Positions 33,482 to 42,002 of a stretch of 64,000 bases of DNA are shown in pieces. The DNA is from JBCCGG01 sp039029395 (GTDB lineage Bacteria > Pseudomonadota > Alphaproteobacteria > Kiloniellales > JAKSDN01). The number at the start of each line of letters is the position of its first letter. Position 1 is the stretch's first letter. The stretch covers positions 1 to 64,000 of the forward strand of contig JBCCGG010000022.1 of the NCBI GenBank assembly GCA_039029395.1. Direction: 5' to 3'. Under the pieces are notes generated by a model that was not told where the DNA came from, ran no database searches, and saw only the letters and a program-made list of their open reading frames with translations. Both the position numbers and the translations under genes were made by a program.

Positions 33482-33736
33482 ATGAAGTACATTCTCGCTC
33501 CCCTCTCTGCCGTCGCGTTGCTGTGCGCTGTGAGCCTGGCCCAAGCCGAGGAGGCGAAGGGCACGATCGCTGCGCTCGATACCTCCCAGGGCATGATCGT
33601 CCTGGACAGCGGCGAGACCTTCACCCTGGCCGATGGCGTTTCGGTCGAAGGCCTTACGCCCGGCACCGAGGTGACCGTGTCCTATGAGGAGAAGGACGGG
33701 CAGAAGGTCGTGCACGACGTGCTGCCGTCGCAATAG
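33482..33736 (+). CDS. Small periplasmic protein, DUF1344
   Basis: The 84-residue protein has a signal peptide (LAPLSAVALLCAVSLAQA, cut before EEAKG) and a small beta domain with KGTIAALDTSQGMIVLDSGETFTL and TPGTEVTVSYEEKDGQKV, the DUF1344 pattern common in Alphaproteobacteria. Function unknown. ATG 33482 follows GGAGGACC-type sequence. It is monocistronic, followed by a hairpin. Confidence 0.75.
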   Translation: MKYILAPLSAVALLCAVSLAQAEEAKGTIAALDTSQGMIVLDSGETFTLADGVSVEGLTPGTEVTVSYEEKDGQKVVHDVLPSQ

Positions 33737-33763
33737 GCGAAGGCTTTCGTCCGACGGCTTTCA

Positions 33764-33797
33764 GGGGGTGGGTGCGCGAAGGTGCGTGCCCGCCCCC
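33764..33797. terminator. Bidirectional hairpin between convergent genes
   Basis: Left arm GGGGGTGGGTGCGC and right arm GCGTGCCCGCCCCC pair at 11 of 14 positions around the loop GAAGGT. It lies between the convergent DUF1344 and protease genes. No T-run is present on either side, so efficiency is uncertain. Confidence 0.45.
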
Positions 33798-33801
33798 AGC
33801 C

Positions 33802-34599
33802 CTATGTGCAGGGCCAAGCCTCAAGCGTGGTCTTCAGCCGTTCAGGCATCAGGTCCTGGCGCCCCTCGGTCTCGAGAAAGCACGCGATGTCGTGGGTCGA
33901 TACCACGGTGGTCTCGCCGGCAACCGGCAGCTTGAGCGGCGCCGAGCTGGAGTCGAGCGAAAGATGGGCGGTCCGGTAGCCGCGCACCAGCCCAATCAAG
34001 TCGCCGCTTTCGCTGTCGTATACCCCGCCACCGCTCATGCCGTAGCTGACCGAAGCATCGATCATCCGAACAGGTCCATAGATTGCCGCCGCGCCGCTTG
34101 TGTCGTCGCGTTCATGGATCTGACTCACGGCACCATTTATGACGGTCCGCTCGCGCCCCCAGGGGAAGGCGGCGACCCAGACCGGGTCCACCAGATAGGC
34201 GCCGTCGGACAGATCGGTGGCCTGTCCCGTGGACAGCGACGTTTTCAGGAGCGCCAGGTCCCGCTCCTCGTCGATCGCGAGAATCTCCGCGCCAACCCGC
34301 GTCTTTCCGGGCGGCGCGACGATGAAGAGCGATTGCTCGACCTGGGGCACCAGGGTGTGTGCCGTGGTCAAGAGCGTGCTGCCGTCATCGTCGAGCGAAA
34401 GAATGACCGCCGAGCCGGCACGCCGGCCGCCACCGTCTCGCTCTGTAAAGAGCTGTACCGATGACTCCAGCATCTGGCCGATCAGCGCATGGCGTTCACT
34501 GGCCGGCGGGCTGGCGCAGGCCTGGCTCAAGGCAGCAAGGCAGATGACGGATAGGGTCCGTCCCAATGCCCCCCAGGGCAGGCGACCTTCGGCTTTCAT
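33802..34599 (-). CDS. Trypsin-like serine protease, lipoprotein
   Basis: The 265-residue protein has a lipoprotein-type signal (VICLAALSQAC with Cys28). A chymotrypsin-like domain follows with the triad His81 (LLTTAHTLV), Asp114 (DEERDLALLKT) and Ser189 (SYGMSGGGVYD, the GxSGG motif). It is probably anchored in the periplasm. There is no PDZ domain, unlike DegP. It sits beside the general stress response genes, so may be a stress protease. Confidence 0.8.
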   Translation of the reverse strand: MKAEGRLPWGALGRTLSVICLAALSQACASPPASERHALIGQMLESSVQLFTERDGGGRRAGSAVILSLDDDGSTLLTTAHTLVPQVEQSLFIVAPPGKTRVGAEILAIDEERDLALLKTSLSTGQATDLSDGAYLVDPVWVAAFPWGRERTVINGAVSQIHERDDTSGAAAIYGPVRMIDASVSYGMSGGGVYDSESGDLIGLVRGYRTAHLSLDSSSAPLKLPVAGETTVVSTHDIACFLETEGRQDLMPERLKTTLEAWPCT

Positions 34600-34686
34600 T
34601 GCGCGGTCCTCTTGTCGAGCGATTGGCCTGATAGGGGTATCCGAAGAAATTGGTTAACAAATGATTAAAGACCCCCGCCGGGCTCG

Positions 34687-34711
34687 GGAACAAATCGCCA
34701 GCCACCGAGTT
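34687..34711 (+). promoter_or_regulatory. EcfG-type promoter
   Basis: GGAAC (34687-34691), 17 bases and GTT (34709-34711) match the alphaproteobacterial EcfG consensus (GGAAC-N16-cGTT), with A instead of C before GTT. It lies about 60 bases before the second ECF sigma gene, suggesting a sigma cascade. Confidence 0.62.
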
Positions 34712-34772
34712 TCCTCTATACCAGGCGCGGTCTCATCGCCGCCCGACACGAGGAATGGAGGACGGCGACAGC

Positions 34773-35384
34773 ATGCTCGCGCCCGCACAAGATACAACGA
34801 CGCAGACCGCCCTCAGGCCTGAAAGCAAATGTCTTCGCGATGAAGACCTCTCCGCCATCGTCGCTGCATTGCGGCGCTACGCCCTGGCGCTGCTTCGCGA
34901 TCCGGTCGAAGCCGACGATCTTGTCCAGGAAAGCCTGGTGAGGGCGATGACCTACAATCCCCATGGCATCGGTGTTCGCCGCTGGCGGCCCTACCTCTTC
35001 AGCATCCTGCACAACCTTCACCTGGATCAGAGGTCGAAACTTGCCCGCATGAGGGAGACCCTGCCGATCGTCGACTCGGCGCCGCAGATTCCCAGTGCCG
35101 CTAACCAGCAGGACCGCCTGGCGTTCCGCGAGGTCGTGGCGCTCCTCGCCCGCCTGCCCGACGAGCAGCGCGAGGTAATCCTTTTGGCAGGGCTCGAGGG
35201 CCTGTCGTACAAAGAGGTCGCGGAGATCGTCAAAGCCCCGGTCGGGACCGTCATGTCCCGCTTGAGTCGAGGGCGGCGGGCGCTGCGAATCCTGATGGAA
35301 CAGGGCGTCGATCTTCCGGACGGCAAGGCGCATCGAGACTCGCGGCCGGGCCGACCTGATGAAGCCGCGTCATATCCAGCATAA
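34773..35384 (+). CDS. ECF sigma factor, EcfG-related paralogue
   Basis: About 203 residues with sigma-70 region 2 (ALRRYALALLRDPVEADDLVQESLVRAM, then RRWRPYLFSILHN) and region 4 (RLPDEQREVILLAGLEGLSYKEVAEI, GTVMSRLSRGRRAL). It resembles EcfG but has a longer proline/arginine-rich tail. ATG 34773 (MLAPAQD), with GGAGG about 11 bases upstream, is favoured over ATG 34755. Its 3' end overlaps the kinase gene on the other strand by 134 bases. An EcfG promoter precedes it. Confidence 0.85.
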   Translation: MLAPAQDTTTQTALRPESKCLRDEDLSAIVAALRRYALALLRDPVEADDLVQESLVRAMTYNPHGIGVRRWRPYLFSILHNLHLDQRSKLARMRETLPIVDSAPQIPSAANQQDRLAFREVVALLARLPDEQREVILLAGLEGLSYKEVAEIVKAPVGTVMSRLSRGRRALRILMEQGVDLPDGKAHRDSRPGRPDEAASYPA

Positions 35385-37068
35385 CCCGCACCTCGACTCC
35401 AGGAGGCCCCTTGATCTGCAGCTCGCCGCCGAGTTGCCGGGCGAAAGCCGACATCAGCTTCATGCCCAGCCCATCGGGGACTCGGCCCGGCTCCGACGCA
35501 AAGCCCACCCCGTCGTCCGAGATGACGAGCATGGCGTGGTGACCATCGATTGGCCGCAGGGCGATGGTGATCAGCCCTTTGCGCCCTTCGGGAAAGGCAT
35601 GCTTGAGGGCATTGGTCACGGCCTCGGTGATGAGCAGCGCGAGCGGCACCGCCCGTTCCGACGCCACCAGCACCTCGGACACCTCAAGATTGATCGAAGC
35701 CGTGCGCGCGGTTCCGCTTGAGGTCTCCAGCAGGATACGGCAAAGCTCGCCGAGAAACGCCTTCAAGGCGATGAAGCGCACGTCTTGATTCTCGTATAGA
35801 TGGCGATGGACCAGGGCCAGGGCGCGCACGCGCAGCTGCACATCCAGAAGGGCGCGCTGCGCGCCCGGCGACGGCTCCGATCTGACATGCAGGTTCAACA
35901 AGCTGGTGATGGTCTGCAGGTTGTTCTTGACCCGGTGGTGGATCTCTCTCAGCAGCACATTCTTCTGCTCGATGGAATGGTGGAGATCCTCTTCGCGCGC
36001 CTCGATCCGCTCGGCCATCTCCATCAGGGTGTCGCCGAGCTGGCGCAGCTCGACGGGCGCGCTCGACAGATCGAGGCGGGCGGAGAGCTGGCCTTGACTG
36101 TAGCGCCTGGCGATCCGCCCGAGCTCGGAAATCCACTTGGTGACCCAAAGGCGGGTACCGACCGCGGCCGCCAGAATGCCGCCGAGCCAGATCACCGCCA
36201 GGCTGACGAGCCGGCCGATCAGGTCGCGCTCGATCCAATCAAGGGTGGCCGCCGCCGGGAGACCGAACAGCACGACGACGCCACCGGTCGGAACCGGGAC
36301 GCTGCTGTAGAAACGCTCCTGTCCGTCGCTGCCGACCGCGGCGAAATCGGTCAGGTTCCCCTTTGCGACCTGCTCGAGGATCTCTTGACGGGGCAGCCCC
36401 GCCTCCATGCGGTCAAATATGTAGAATGGCTCGGTGATGACCTGCGCGGATTTGTCCAACAGGAAAGTCACGCCGGCGGGCGGCAGGCCGATGCCCCGCA
36501 CCAGGGTGCCGAGCCAATCCGGCCGGATCTCGGTGTAAATCACGCCGGTGATCTCGCCCTCATCCAGGCCAAGGGGCAAGGCGGCGATCAGCGCGGAGTT
36601 CGGGCTGCTGGGGCTGATCGTGTAGTCGCTTAGGGAAAAGCCATGGGTGAACGCGGCCTTGAGAAACCAGTCATTGCCCGACACGTCGGCGCCGACCATA
36701 TTGTCGACCGTGCTGCATTCTACGAGCCCAGTCGGATCGGTCACCGTGAAGCTGCGGTACTCGTGATACCGCTCCAGCTCTTCCATCAAGGTGTCGCGAC
36801 AGCCGATACGGGAGCCATGGATCTCCGGCTGATCGGCAAGCCGGGCCAAGAGCCTACGAGTGTCGCGGATGAATTCGCGCTCGTAGCTGGAGGCCAAGAC
36901 CGCGAACTGGCGCACCGACAGCTTGACCCGCGCCGTATGTTCTTCGAAGGCGTACCAGGCGAGATAGGCGCTCAGCAGCGTGGGCGGCAACAGCACGATG
37001 GCAAAGAGGATGGTCAGCCGCCAACGCAGGGAGGCAACGGAATGCAACAGGCCGGCAAGCCTTGCCAT
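35251..37068 (-). CDS. Membrane HWE/HisKA_2-type sensor histidine kinase
   Basis: The 605-residue protein has a membrane helix (about residues 18-40), a Cache-like periplasmic sensor (SFTVTDPTGLVEC, GVIYTEIRPDW), a second helix near residue 290, a HAMP linker (ELGRIARRYSQGQLSARLDL) and a HisKA_2 box LLREIHHRVKNNLQTI with the phospho-His. It then has an ATPase domain (ITEAVTNALKHAF, ISDDGVGF). Such kinases phosphorylate PhyR. It lies 10 bases after phyR. The last ~35 residues are Pro-rich and antisense to the ECF gene. Confidence 0.88.
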   Translation of the reverse strand: MARLAGLLHSVASLRWRLTILFAIVLLPPTLLSAYLAWYAFEEHTARVKLSVRQFAVLASSYEREFIRDTRRLLARLADQPEIHGSRIGCRDTLMEELERYHEYRSFTVTDPTGLVECSTVDNMVGADVSGNDWFLKAAFTHGFSLSDYTISPSSPNSALIAALPLGLDEGEITGVIYTEIRPDWLGTLVRGIGLPPAGVTFLLDKSAQVITEPFYIFDRMEAGLPRQEILEQVAKGNLTDFAAVGSDGQERFYSSVPVPTGGVVVLFGLPAAATLDWIERDLIGRLVSLAVIWLGGILAAAVGTRLWVTKWISELGRIARRYSQGQLSARLDLSSAPVELRQLGDTLMEMAERIEAREEDLHHSIEQKNVLLREIHHRVKNNLQTITSLLNLHVRSEPSPGAQRALLDVQLRVRALALVHRHLYENQDVRFIALKAFLGELCRILLETSSGTARTASINLEVSEVLVASERAVPLALLITEAVTNALKHAFPEGRKGLITIALRPIDGHHAMLVISDDGVGFASEPGRVPDGLGMKLMSAFARQLGGELQIKGPPGVEVRVMLDMTRLHQVGPAASLDAPCRPEDRRPVPSGFAAPAALDSSGT

Positions 37069-37078
37069 GACAACTTTT

Positions 37079-37891
37079 TTATGCGGTTAGGCCGACCGGC
37101 GAAGACTGCTCATTTCCGAACAGAGCTTGGGCGACCGTGACTTTGAGCACCTCGGGCTCGAAGGGCTTGGTCACCAAGTAAATCGGCTCGCGCCGTTGGC
37201 CGGTCAGCAAGCGCTCCGGAAAGGCGGTGACAAAAACCACCGGGACCTCGGAAAGAGCCATGATTTCGTTTACGGCTTGAACGCCTGAGCTGCCGTCGTC
37301 CAAGCGGATGTCGGCGAGCAGCAGTCCCGGCATGACCTTGCGCGCCTTGTCGACCGCATCTGCCCGGGTTGCCGCCGTGCCAACCACCCGGTGGCCCATC
37401 TCGATCAGAATACCCGCTATGTCGAAAGCGATCACCGGCTCGTCCTCGATCACGAGAACCGTTGTCGCGCATTGCTCTAGCAGATCGCGGCGCGCGCGGG
37501 CGAGCAGCTCAGCGATTGCAACGGGGGGCAATCCCATGATCACCGCCACGTCCTCTTGCGCGAACTTTTCCACCATCGTCAGAAGCAGGACTTGGCGCTC
37601 GACGGTCGGCAAGCAACAGACCAGGGACTCTAAGGAAGGTGGTCCTTCCCCAGACGCGTGCCGCCGATCGTAAGGCGGTCCGTTGACCACGTTGACGATC
37701 GTGTCTTGGAACTGCTTGTAGAGTTGACGGCGAATGGGTTGATCTTCCTCGAGGCGCCCGGGATCCGCGGCGATTGCCTGGAGACAAAGCCGGACATAGT
37801 AGTCGCCAAGCTCTTGCGTGGCGGTCAGCGCGCGCGCGTAGCGCCGAAGATAGGGAACGTGTCTTACGATGCTTTCGGGAAGACTCGTCAT
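37079..37891 (-). CDS. phyR: PhyR general stress response regulator
   Basis: The 270-residue protein has a sigma-like N-terminal domain (SIVRHVPYLRRYARALT, LPTVERQVLLLTMVEKFAQEDVAVI) and a C-terminal receiver with acidic pocket Glu149/Asp150, phospho-acceptor Asp194 (LLADIRLDDG), Thr222 and Lys242. FVTAFPERLLTG and TKPFEPEVLK resemble the FAT GUY receiver signature. Phosphorylated PhyR binds NepR and frees EcfG. ATG 37891 chosen. It is divergent from nepR-ecfG. Confidence 0.94.
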   Translation of the reverse strand: MTSLPESIVRHVPYLRRYARALTATQELGDYYVRLCLQAIAADPGRLEEDQPIRRQLYKQFQDTIVNVVNGPPYDRRHASGEGPPSLESLVCCLPTVERQVLLLTMVEKFAQEDVAVIMGLPPVAIAELLARARRDLLEQCATTVLVIEDEPVIAFDIAGILIEMGHRVVGTAATRADAVDKARKVMPGLLLADIRLDDGSSGVQAVNEIMALSEVPVVFVTAFPERLLTGQRREPIYLVTKPFEPEVLKVTVAQALFGNEQSSPVGLTA

Positions 37892-38128
37892 CAATTGTCT
37901 CTCTTGCAGCCCCTTGCCGACCGAGACCCTGTTTGGCAAATATGGCGACAAGACGGTCGCAAAGTGGAAACAATTGAGTCACGCCTTCGGAACATCGCCC
38001 TATCTCCGCCGCCAATGGAACAAATTGCCGCCTTTCGGTGTCTATAGAGATGAGATCACTCTGGATCTCTGAGGACGCCGGGCGGAACGACCTGGCCCGC
38101 GTCCAAGTTCTGACAGCGAGACCGGCGG
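37892..38128. other. phyR-nepR divergent control region
   Basis: These 237 bases have no supported ORF. Three GGAAC elements read towards nepR (at 37989, 38017 and 38084). Only the last has a GTT at near-correct distance. No GGAAC reads towards phyR. Confidence 0.45.
38084..38109 (+). promoter_or_regulatory. Weak EcfG-like promoter before nepR
   Basis: GGAAC (38084-38088) and GTT (38107-38109) are separated by 18 bases, one more than the optimum, and the leader to the nepR ATG would be only about 13 bases. It suggests positive autoregulation of nepR-ecfG but is not strong. Confidence 0.35.
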
Positions 38129-38359
38129 ATGGCGAAAAAGATTCAGCGTTTGACAATTGCGGCAGGGTCTGGTGCGAGCGCCAGGCACCTTGTTGACCCG
38201 AAGGCCTCTGCCGTCGATCCCTCTGCATTGTCCTTCGACCAATGGCTCGACGATCAGCTGGCCGCGCTCTATCGGGATGTGCTGGCTGAGCCCTTACCGG
38301 AAGACCTCATGGACCTGGTCTTGCAGCTCGATCGCGGCCGGTCGTCCGGAAACGATTAG
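38129..38359 (+). CDS. nepR: NepR-like anti-sigma factor
   Basis: The 76-residue protein has a flexible N-terminus and two short helices around FDQWLDDQLAALYRDVLAEPLPEDLMDLVLQL, the NepR core (consensus LRxxYxxxxxEPLPxxLxxLL). NepR holds EcfG inactive until PhyR-P displaces it. It is followed by ecfG after 5 bases, the classic arrangement. Confidence 0.9.
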   Translation: MAKKIQRLTIAAGSGASARHLVDPKASAVDPSALSFDQWLDDQLAALYRDVLAEPLPEDLMDLVLQLDRGRSSGND

Positions 38360-38364
38360 AAGCG

Positions 38365-38898
38365 ATGGCCATGGCCGTCCAAACTCAGCACGCCCCGTCA
38401 CGCGACGCTGTCGCGCAGACCCGCGCCTTCCGCGAGGAGTTGGTCGCCATTTTGCCGCATTTGCGCGCCTACGCCCGGTTCCTATCAAAGAATCGGGACC
38501 TGGCCGACGACATCGTCCAAGACACCGTTGTGCAGATTCTCCGTTCGGAGGAACACTATCGGCCGATGGGTCATTTCAAGGCTTGGGCCTTCACGATACT
38601 GCGCAATCGATTCTACGGACAATGGCGCGCGGCCGACCGCCGAACCGTTCCACTGGAGGAACAGGACCGCGAGAGTCTCGCGACTCAAGCCAACGGTCAG
38701 GAGGGCGCCGTGGCCTTCCGCGACTTCCATAAGGCGTTCTGGGCGTTGTCCGAAAACCACCGAGAAGTGCTGGTCCTGATCGGGCGCAGCGGCCTCAGCT
38801 ACGAAGAGGTCGCCAAGGTTTGCGGCTGCGAAATAGGCACGATCAAGAGTCGCCTGTCCCGGGCCCGCGACGCGCTGCGCGGCAGGCTCGACGCTTAG
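38365..38898 (+). CDS. ecfG: EcfG general stress sigma factor
   Basis: The 177-residue sigma factor has region 2 (LPHLRAYARFLSKNRDLADDIVQDTVVQIL, HFKAWAFTILRNRFY) and region 4 (LSENHREVLVLIGRSGLSYEEVAKVCGCEIGTIKSRLSRARDAL, as shorter blocks). It directs RNA polymerase to GGAAC-N16-CGTT promoters. ATG 38365 or 38371 may be used. It is in an operon with nepR and divergent from phyR. Confidence 0.93.
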   Translation: MAMAVQTQHAPSRDAVAQTRAFREELVAILPHLRAYARFLSKNRDLADDIVQDTVVQILRSEEHYRPMGHFKAWAFTILRNRFYGQWRAADRRTVPLEEQDRESLATQANGQEGAVAFRDFHKAFWALSENHREVLVLIGRSGLSYEEVAKVCGCEIGTIKSRLSRARDALRGRLDA

Positions 38899-38926
38899 CA
38901 TCAGCATATTTTTCGACCGAGATGCT

Positions 38927-38963
38927 CCCGCACGTGGTCACCGGCGCGCGCAACCGGTGCGGG
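38927..38963 (+). terminator. Hairpin after ecfG
   Basis: CCCGCAC and GTGCGGG pair over 7 bp around a GC-rich 23-base internal region that may fold further. It lies 28 bases after the ecfG stop. There is no T-run after the stem, so it is only a plausible terminator. Confidence 0.35.
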
Positions 38964-39012
38964 CTTGCGGCCCCACATGGGTTTCCCGCTCCACAATCAT
39001 GTATCGTGGGTG

Positions 39013-39018
39013 TATAAT
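39013..39018 (+). promoter_or_regulatory. Candidate -10 element before the NsrR-like gene
   Basis: A perfect TATAAT in the only AT-rich patch upstream of the gene, with no good -35 at 17 bases. It would place the start of transcription about 50 bases before the GTG. Confidence 0.35.
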
Positions 39019-39072
39019 ATCCGATCCCTGATGTGCCGCCAGGCATCGGATACTGTGCGGGAGGTGTGGACT

Positions 39073-39507
39073 GTGCGCCTGACATCCTATGCCGACTACG
39101 CCATGCGCGTCTTAATGTACCTGGGGTTGGCCCAGGATCGCCTGGCCACGATCCAAGAGATCGCCGACGCCTTCGGCATCTCCAAGAACCACCTCATGAA
39201 GATCGTTCACGACCTGCAGCTGGCCGGCTACATCCAATCGGTGCGCGGGCGGGCCGGCGGCATCCGCCTTGGGCGCCCGCCGCATGAGATCCTGGTCGGC
39301 GACGTGATCCGTCATTGCGAGGAGGACTTCCAGCTGGTCGAATGTTTCGCCACAGAGACCAACCGATGTAAGATTTTTGGGCCTTGCGCGCTCCACGGCG
39401 TCTTGCGGGAGGCTTTGGGCGCATACTTCGAGGTGCTGGACCGCCACTCCTTGGCCGACCTGCTGAAGCAGAAGCGGAGTCTCGCTCGGGCGCTCGAGGT
39501 CACTTAG
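39073..39507 (+). CDS. nsrR: Rrf2-family regulator, NsrR-like
   Basis: The 144-residue protein starts at GTG 39073 (RLTSYADYAMRVLMYLG). It has a winged HTH (TIQEIADAFGISKNHLMKIVHDLQ) and three cysteines in ECFATETNRCKIFGPCAL, spaced C-x7-C-x5-C, for a [4Fe-4S] or [2Fe-2S] cluster. This spacing fits NsrR-type nitric oxide sensors and also RirA. Upstream of cbb3 oxidase genes, an NO or oxygen-linked control of ccoNOQP is likely. Confidence 0.8.
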   Translation: MRLTSYADYAMRVLMYLGLAQDRLATIQEIADAFGISKNHLMKIVHDLQLAGYIQSVRGRAGGIRLGRPPHEILVGDVIRHCEEDFQLVECFATETNRCKIFGPCALHGVLREALGAYFEVLDRHSLADLLKQKRSLARALEVT

Positions 39508-39609
39508 GCGGCCCAACCGCGCGCATTCGCGTTTACAAGCACGCGGTAATCATATATAAATGCTACATATTTTTGAGCAACCGAGGAAGGGCAATTCCGC
39601 GCGACGCTT
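39508..39609. promoter_or_regulatory. Promoter region of ccoNOQP, AT-rich
   Basis: A sharply AT-rich block (39548-39575) with an imperfect inverted repeat AAATG-CTA-CATATTT could be an operator for the adjacent Rrf2 regulator. I see no TTGAT-N4-ATCAA FNR/FixK box. GAGGAAGGG lies further than usual from the ccoN ATG. Confidence 0.35.
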
Positions 39610-41256
39610 ATGCTCAAGGATCTCACAAAGAATGAGCGCATTCTTGCCCTTTGCCTGGCGATCCTGGTCGCGCTCCTGGGTCTTTTCCTGGCGGCTGCCG
39701 GGCAGGATACCCTGCTCGGCTCCCATGGCTGGATTATTCTGCTCTTCGGGCTGATCCTCACCTTTGCCGTCGTCGGGACGATGACCTACCAGGGCCCCAC
39801 GCCCGAGCAGCTGGCTGACCGTCACAAGGAATACTACGACACGCCGACCAAGGCCGGCATCGTCCTGGCCATGATCTGGGCGATTTTTGGCTTCTTCGTC
39901 GGCGACTGGGTGGCCTGGCAACTGGCCTACCCAGACCTCAATCTTGACCAGGCCTGGAGCAGCTTTGGGCGCCTGCGCCCGGCCCACACCATGGGTGTGA
40001 TCTTCGGCTTCGGCGGCAACGCGCTGATCGCGACCTCTTTCCATGTGGTGCAGCGCACCTCCCGGGCGCGCCTGCCGGACCAGCTCAGCCCATGGGTCGT
40101 GTTGGCCGGCTACAACCTGTTCTGCATCCTGGCGGTCACCGGCTATCTGATCGGCATCACCCAGTCCAAGGAGTATGCCGAGCCTGAGTGGTATGCCGAC
40201 ATCCTGCTGACCGTGGTTTGGGTGCTCTATTTCATCCTTTACCTGCGCACCCTGGCCAGGCGGGCAGAGCCACACATCTATGTCGCCAATTGGTACTATC
40301 TGGCCTTCATCCTGGTTGTCGCGATGCTGCACATCGTCAACAACCTGGCGGTGCCGATCTCGCTCAGCCATGCCAAGAGCTACTCGCTCTTCGCCGGCGT
40401 ACAGGACGCCATGACCCAATGGTGGTACGGCCACAACGCGGTCGCCTTCTTCCTGACCGCCGGCTTCCTGGGCATGATGTACTACTTCCTGCCGGTCAAG
40501 GCTCAGCGGCCGATCTACTCCTACCGCATGTCGATCGTCAGCTTCTGGGGCATCACGTTCCTCTACATGTGGGCCGGCTCCCATCATCTGCACTATACCG
40601 CCTTGCCAGACTGGGTGCAGACGCTGGGCATGTCCTTCTCCATCATGCTGCTGGTGCCGTCCTGGGCCTCGGCGGCCAATGCGCTCTTGACCCTGAACGG
40701 CGCCTGGCACCGGGTGCGCGACGATGCCGCACTGCGCTTCATGATGGTCGCGGCGGTGTTTTACGGCATCTCGACCTTCGAGGGCTCCTTCATGGCGATC
40801 CGGCCGGTCAACTCGCTCAGTCATTACACCGACTGGACGGTCGGACATGTCCATGCCGGAGCGCTGGGCTGGGTCGCCTTCATCACCTTCGGCGCCATCT
40901 ACACCCTGGTGCCCTGGCTTTGGAAACGCCAGGGCATGTACTCCAGCCGCCTGGTCGAGGTGCATTTCTGGCTCGGCCTGGCCGGCACGGTGGTCTACGT
41001 CATGGCGATGTGGAACTCGGGCATCATCCAGGGCCTGATGTGGCGGACCTACGACGAGTTCGGCACGCTGGAGTACTCCTTCGTCGAATCTCTCGAGGCA
41101 ATGCACGCCTACTATGTGGCCCGGGCGATCGGCGGCCTGTTCTTCTTGGTCGGCGGCATCATCGGTTTCTACAACATCTATAAGACGATCTCGGCCAGCG
41201 GCGCGGAGACCATGGCCGACGATCAGCCGATCGCGACCGCGCCGGCGGCGGAGTGA
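39610..41256 (+). CDS. ccoN: cbb3-type cytochrome c oxidase subunit I
   Basis: The 548-residue haem-copper oxidase subunit has about fourteen membrane helices. Visible ligands include RPAHTMGVIFGF (haem b His), WWYGHNAVAFF with the CuB His and Tyr-type cross-link region, AGSHHLHYT (CuB His pair) and TVGHVHAGALGW (haem His ligands). An N-terminal extension of about 80 residues with two extra helices (ILALCLAILVALLGLFLAA and GWIILLFGLILTFAVVG) precedes the core. The start is ATG 39610. Confidence 0.94.
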   Translation: MLKDLTKNERILALCLAILVALLGLFLAAAGQDTLLGSHGWIILLFGLILTFAVVGTMTYQGPTPEQLADRHKEYYDTPTKAGIVLAMIWAIFGFFVGDWVAWQLAYPDLNLDQAWSSFGRLRPAHTMGVIFGFGGNALIATSFHVVQRTSRARLPDQLSPWVVLAGYNLFCILAVTGYLIGITQSKEYAEPEWYADILLTVVWVLYFILYLRTLARRAEPHIYVANWYYLAFILVVAMLHIVNNLAVPISLSHAKSYSLFAGVQDAMTQWWYGHNAVAFFLTAGFLGMMYYFLPVKAQRPIYSYRMSIVSFWGITFLYMWAGSHHLHYTALPDWVQTLGMSFSIMLLVPSWASAANALLTLNGAWHRVRDDAALRFMMVAAVFYGISTFEGSFMAIRPVNSLSHYTDWTVGHVHAGALGWVAFITFGAIYTLVPWLWKRQGMYSSRLVEVHFWLGLAGTVVYVMAMWNSGIIQGLMWRTYDEFGTLEYSFVESLEAMHAYYVARAIGGLFFLVGGIIGFYNIYKTISASGAETMADDQPIATAPAAE

Positions 41257-41264
41257 GGCGCGCC

Positions 41265-41999
41265 ATGCTCGATCGCCATAAGAAAGTCGAGCGGCACTCC
41301 CTGGCCTTCGTGATCATGATCATTGTGGTCGCGTCGATCGGCGGCCTGTTCGAGATCGCACCCCTCTTTACCATTGACAAGACGGTTGAAGACGTCGAAG
41401 GCGTGCGGCCCTACACGCCGCTCGAGCTGGCCGGGCGCAACATTTACATCCGCGAAGGCTGCTATGCTTGCCACTCGCAAATGATCCGCACCCTGCGCGA
41501 CGAGGTCGAGCGCTATGGGCCCTACAGCCTGGCCGCAGAATCACAGTACGACCATCCCATGCTGTGGGGCTCCAAGCGCACCGGGCCAGATCTGGCGCGG
41601 GTCGGCGGCAAGTACTCCGATGCCTGGCACGTCGCCCACTTCATCCGGCCACGCGACGTAGTGCCCCAGTCGAACATGCCGAGCTACGCTTTTCTCTTGG
41701 AGCGGCGGGCGGATTTACGCGACATGGATCTGCACCTGGCGGCGCTCAAGGCGACCGGCGTGCCCTACAGCGAGGCGCAGATCGAAGCCGCCAACCTCGA
41801 CGCCCTCGGCCAGGCCGATCCGGACAGCGAAGCGGCCGAAGGCGTGCTCGAGCGCTATGGCGAGGACATCGCGATCCGCGACTTCGCGCTCGACGGCCGC
41901 AACGTTTCCGAGATGGACGCCCTGGTGGCCTATTTGCAGATGCTGGGCACCTTGGTCGACTGGGACACCTTCCAGCCAGGCGGCAAGGAGCTGGAGTGA
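41265..41999 (+). CDS. ccoO: cbb3 oxidase monohaem subunit II
   Basis: The 244-residue protein has one N-terminal membrane anchor (LAFVIMIIVVASIGGLFEI) and one haem c site CYACHSQMIR, with a distal Met ligand region (SNMPSYAFL). It passes electrons to CcoN. The start is ATG 41265, after a short gap from ccoN. Confidence 0.94.
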   Translation: MLDRHKKVERHSLAFVIMIIVVASIGGLFEIAPLFTIDKTVEDVEGVRPYTPLELAGRNIYIREGCYACHSQMIRTLRDEVERYGPYSLAAESQYDHPMLWGSKRTGPDLARVGGKYSDAWHVAHFIRPRDVVPQSNMPSYAFLLERRADLRDMDLHLAALKATGVPYSEAQIEAANLDALGQADPDSEAAEGVLERYGEDIAIRDFALDGRNVSEMDALVAYLQMLGTLVDWDTFQPGGKELE

Positions 42000-42002
42000 G
42001 CC

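Noticed and set aside
37989..38042. Two GGAAC elements as EcfG promoters of nepR
   Set aside because: Neither has a CGTT/GTT at 16-17 bases; only the third element at 38084 is near acceptable spacing.
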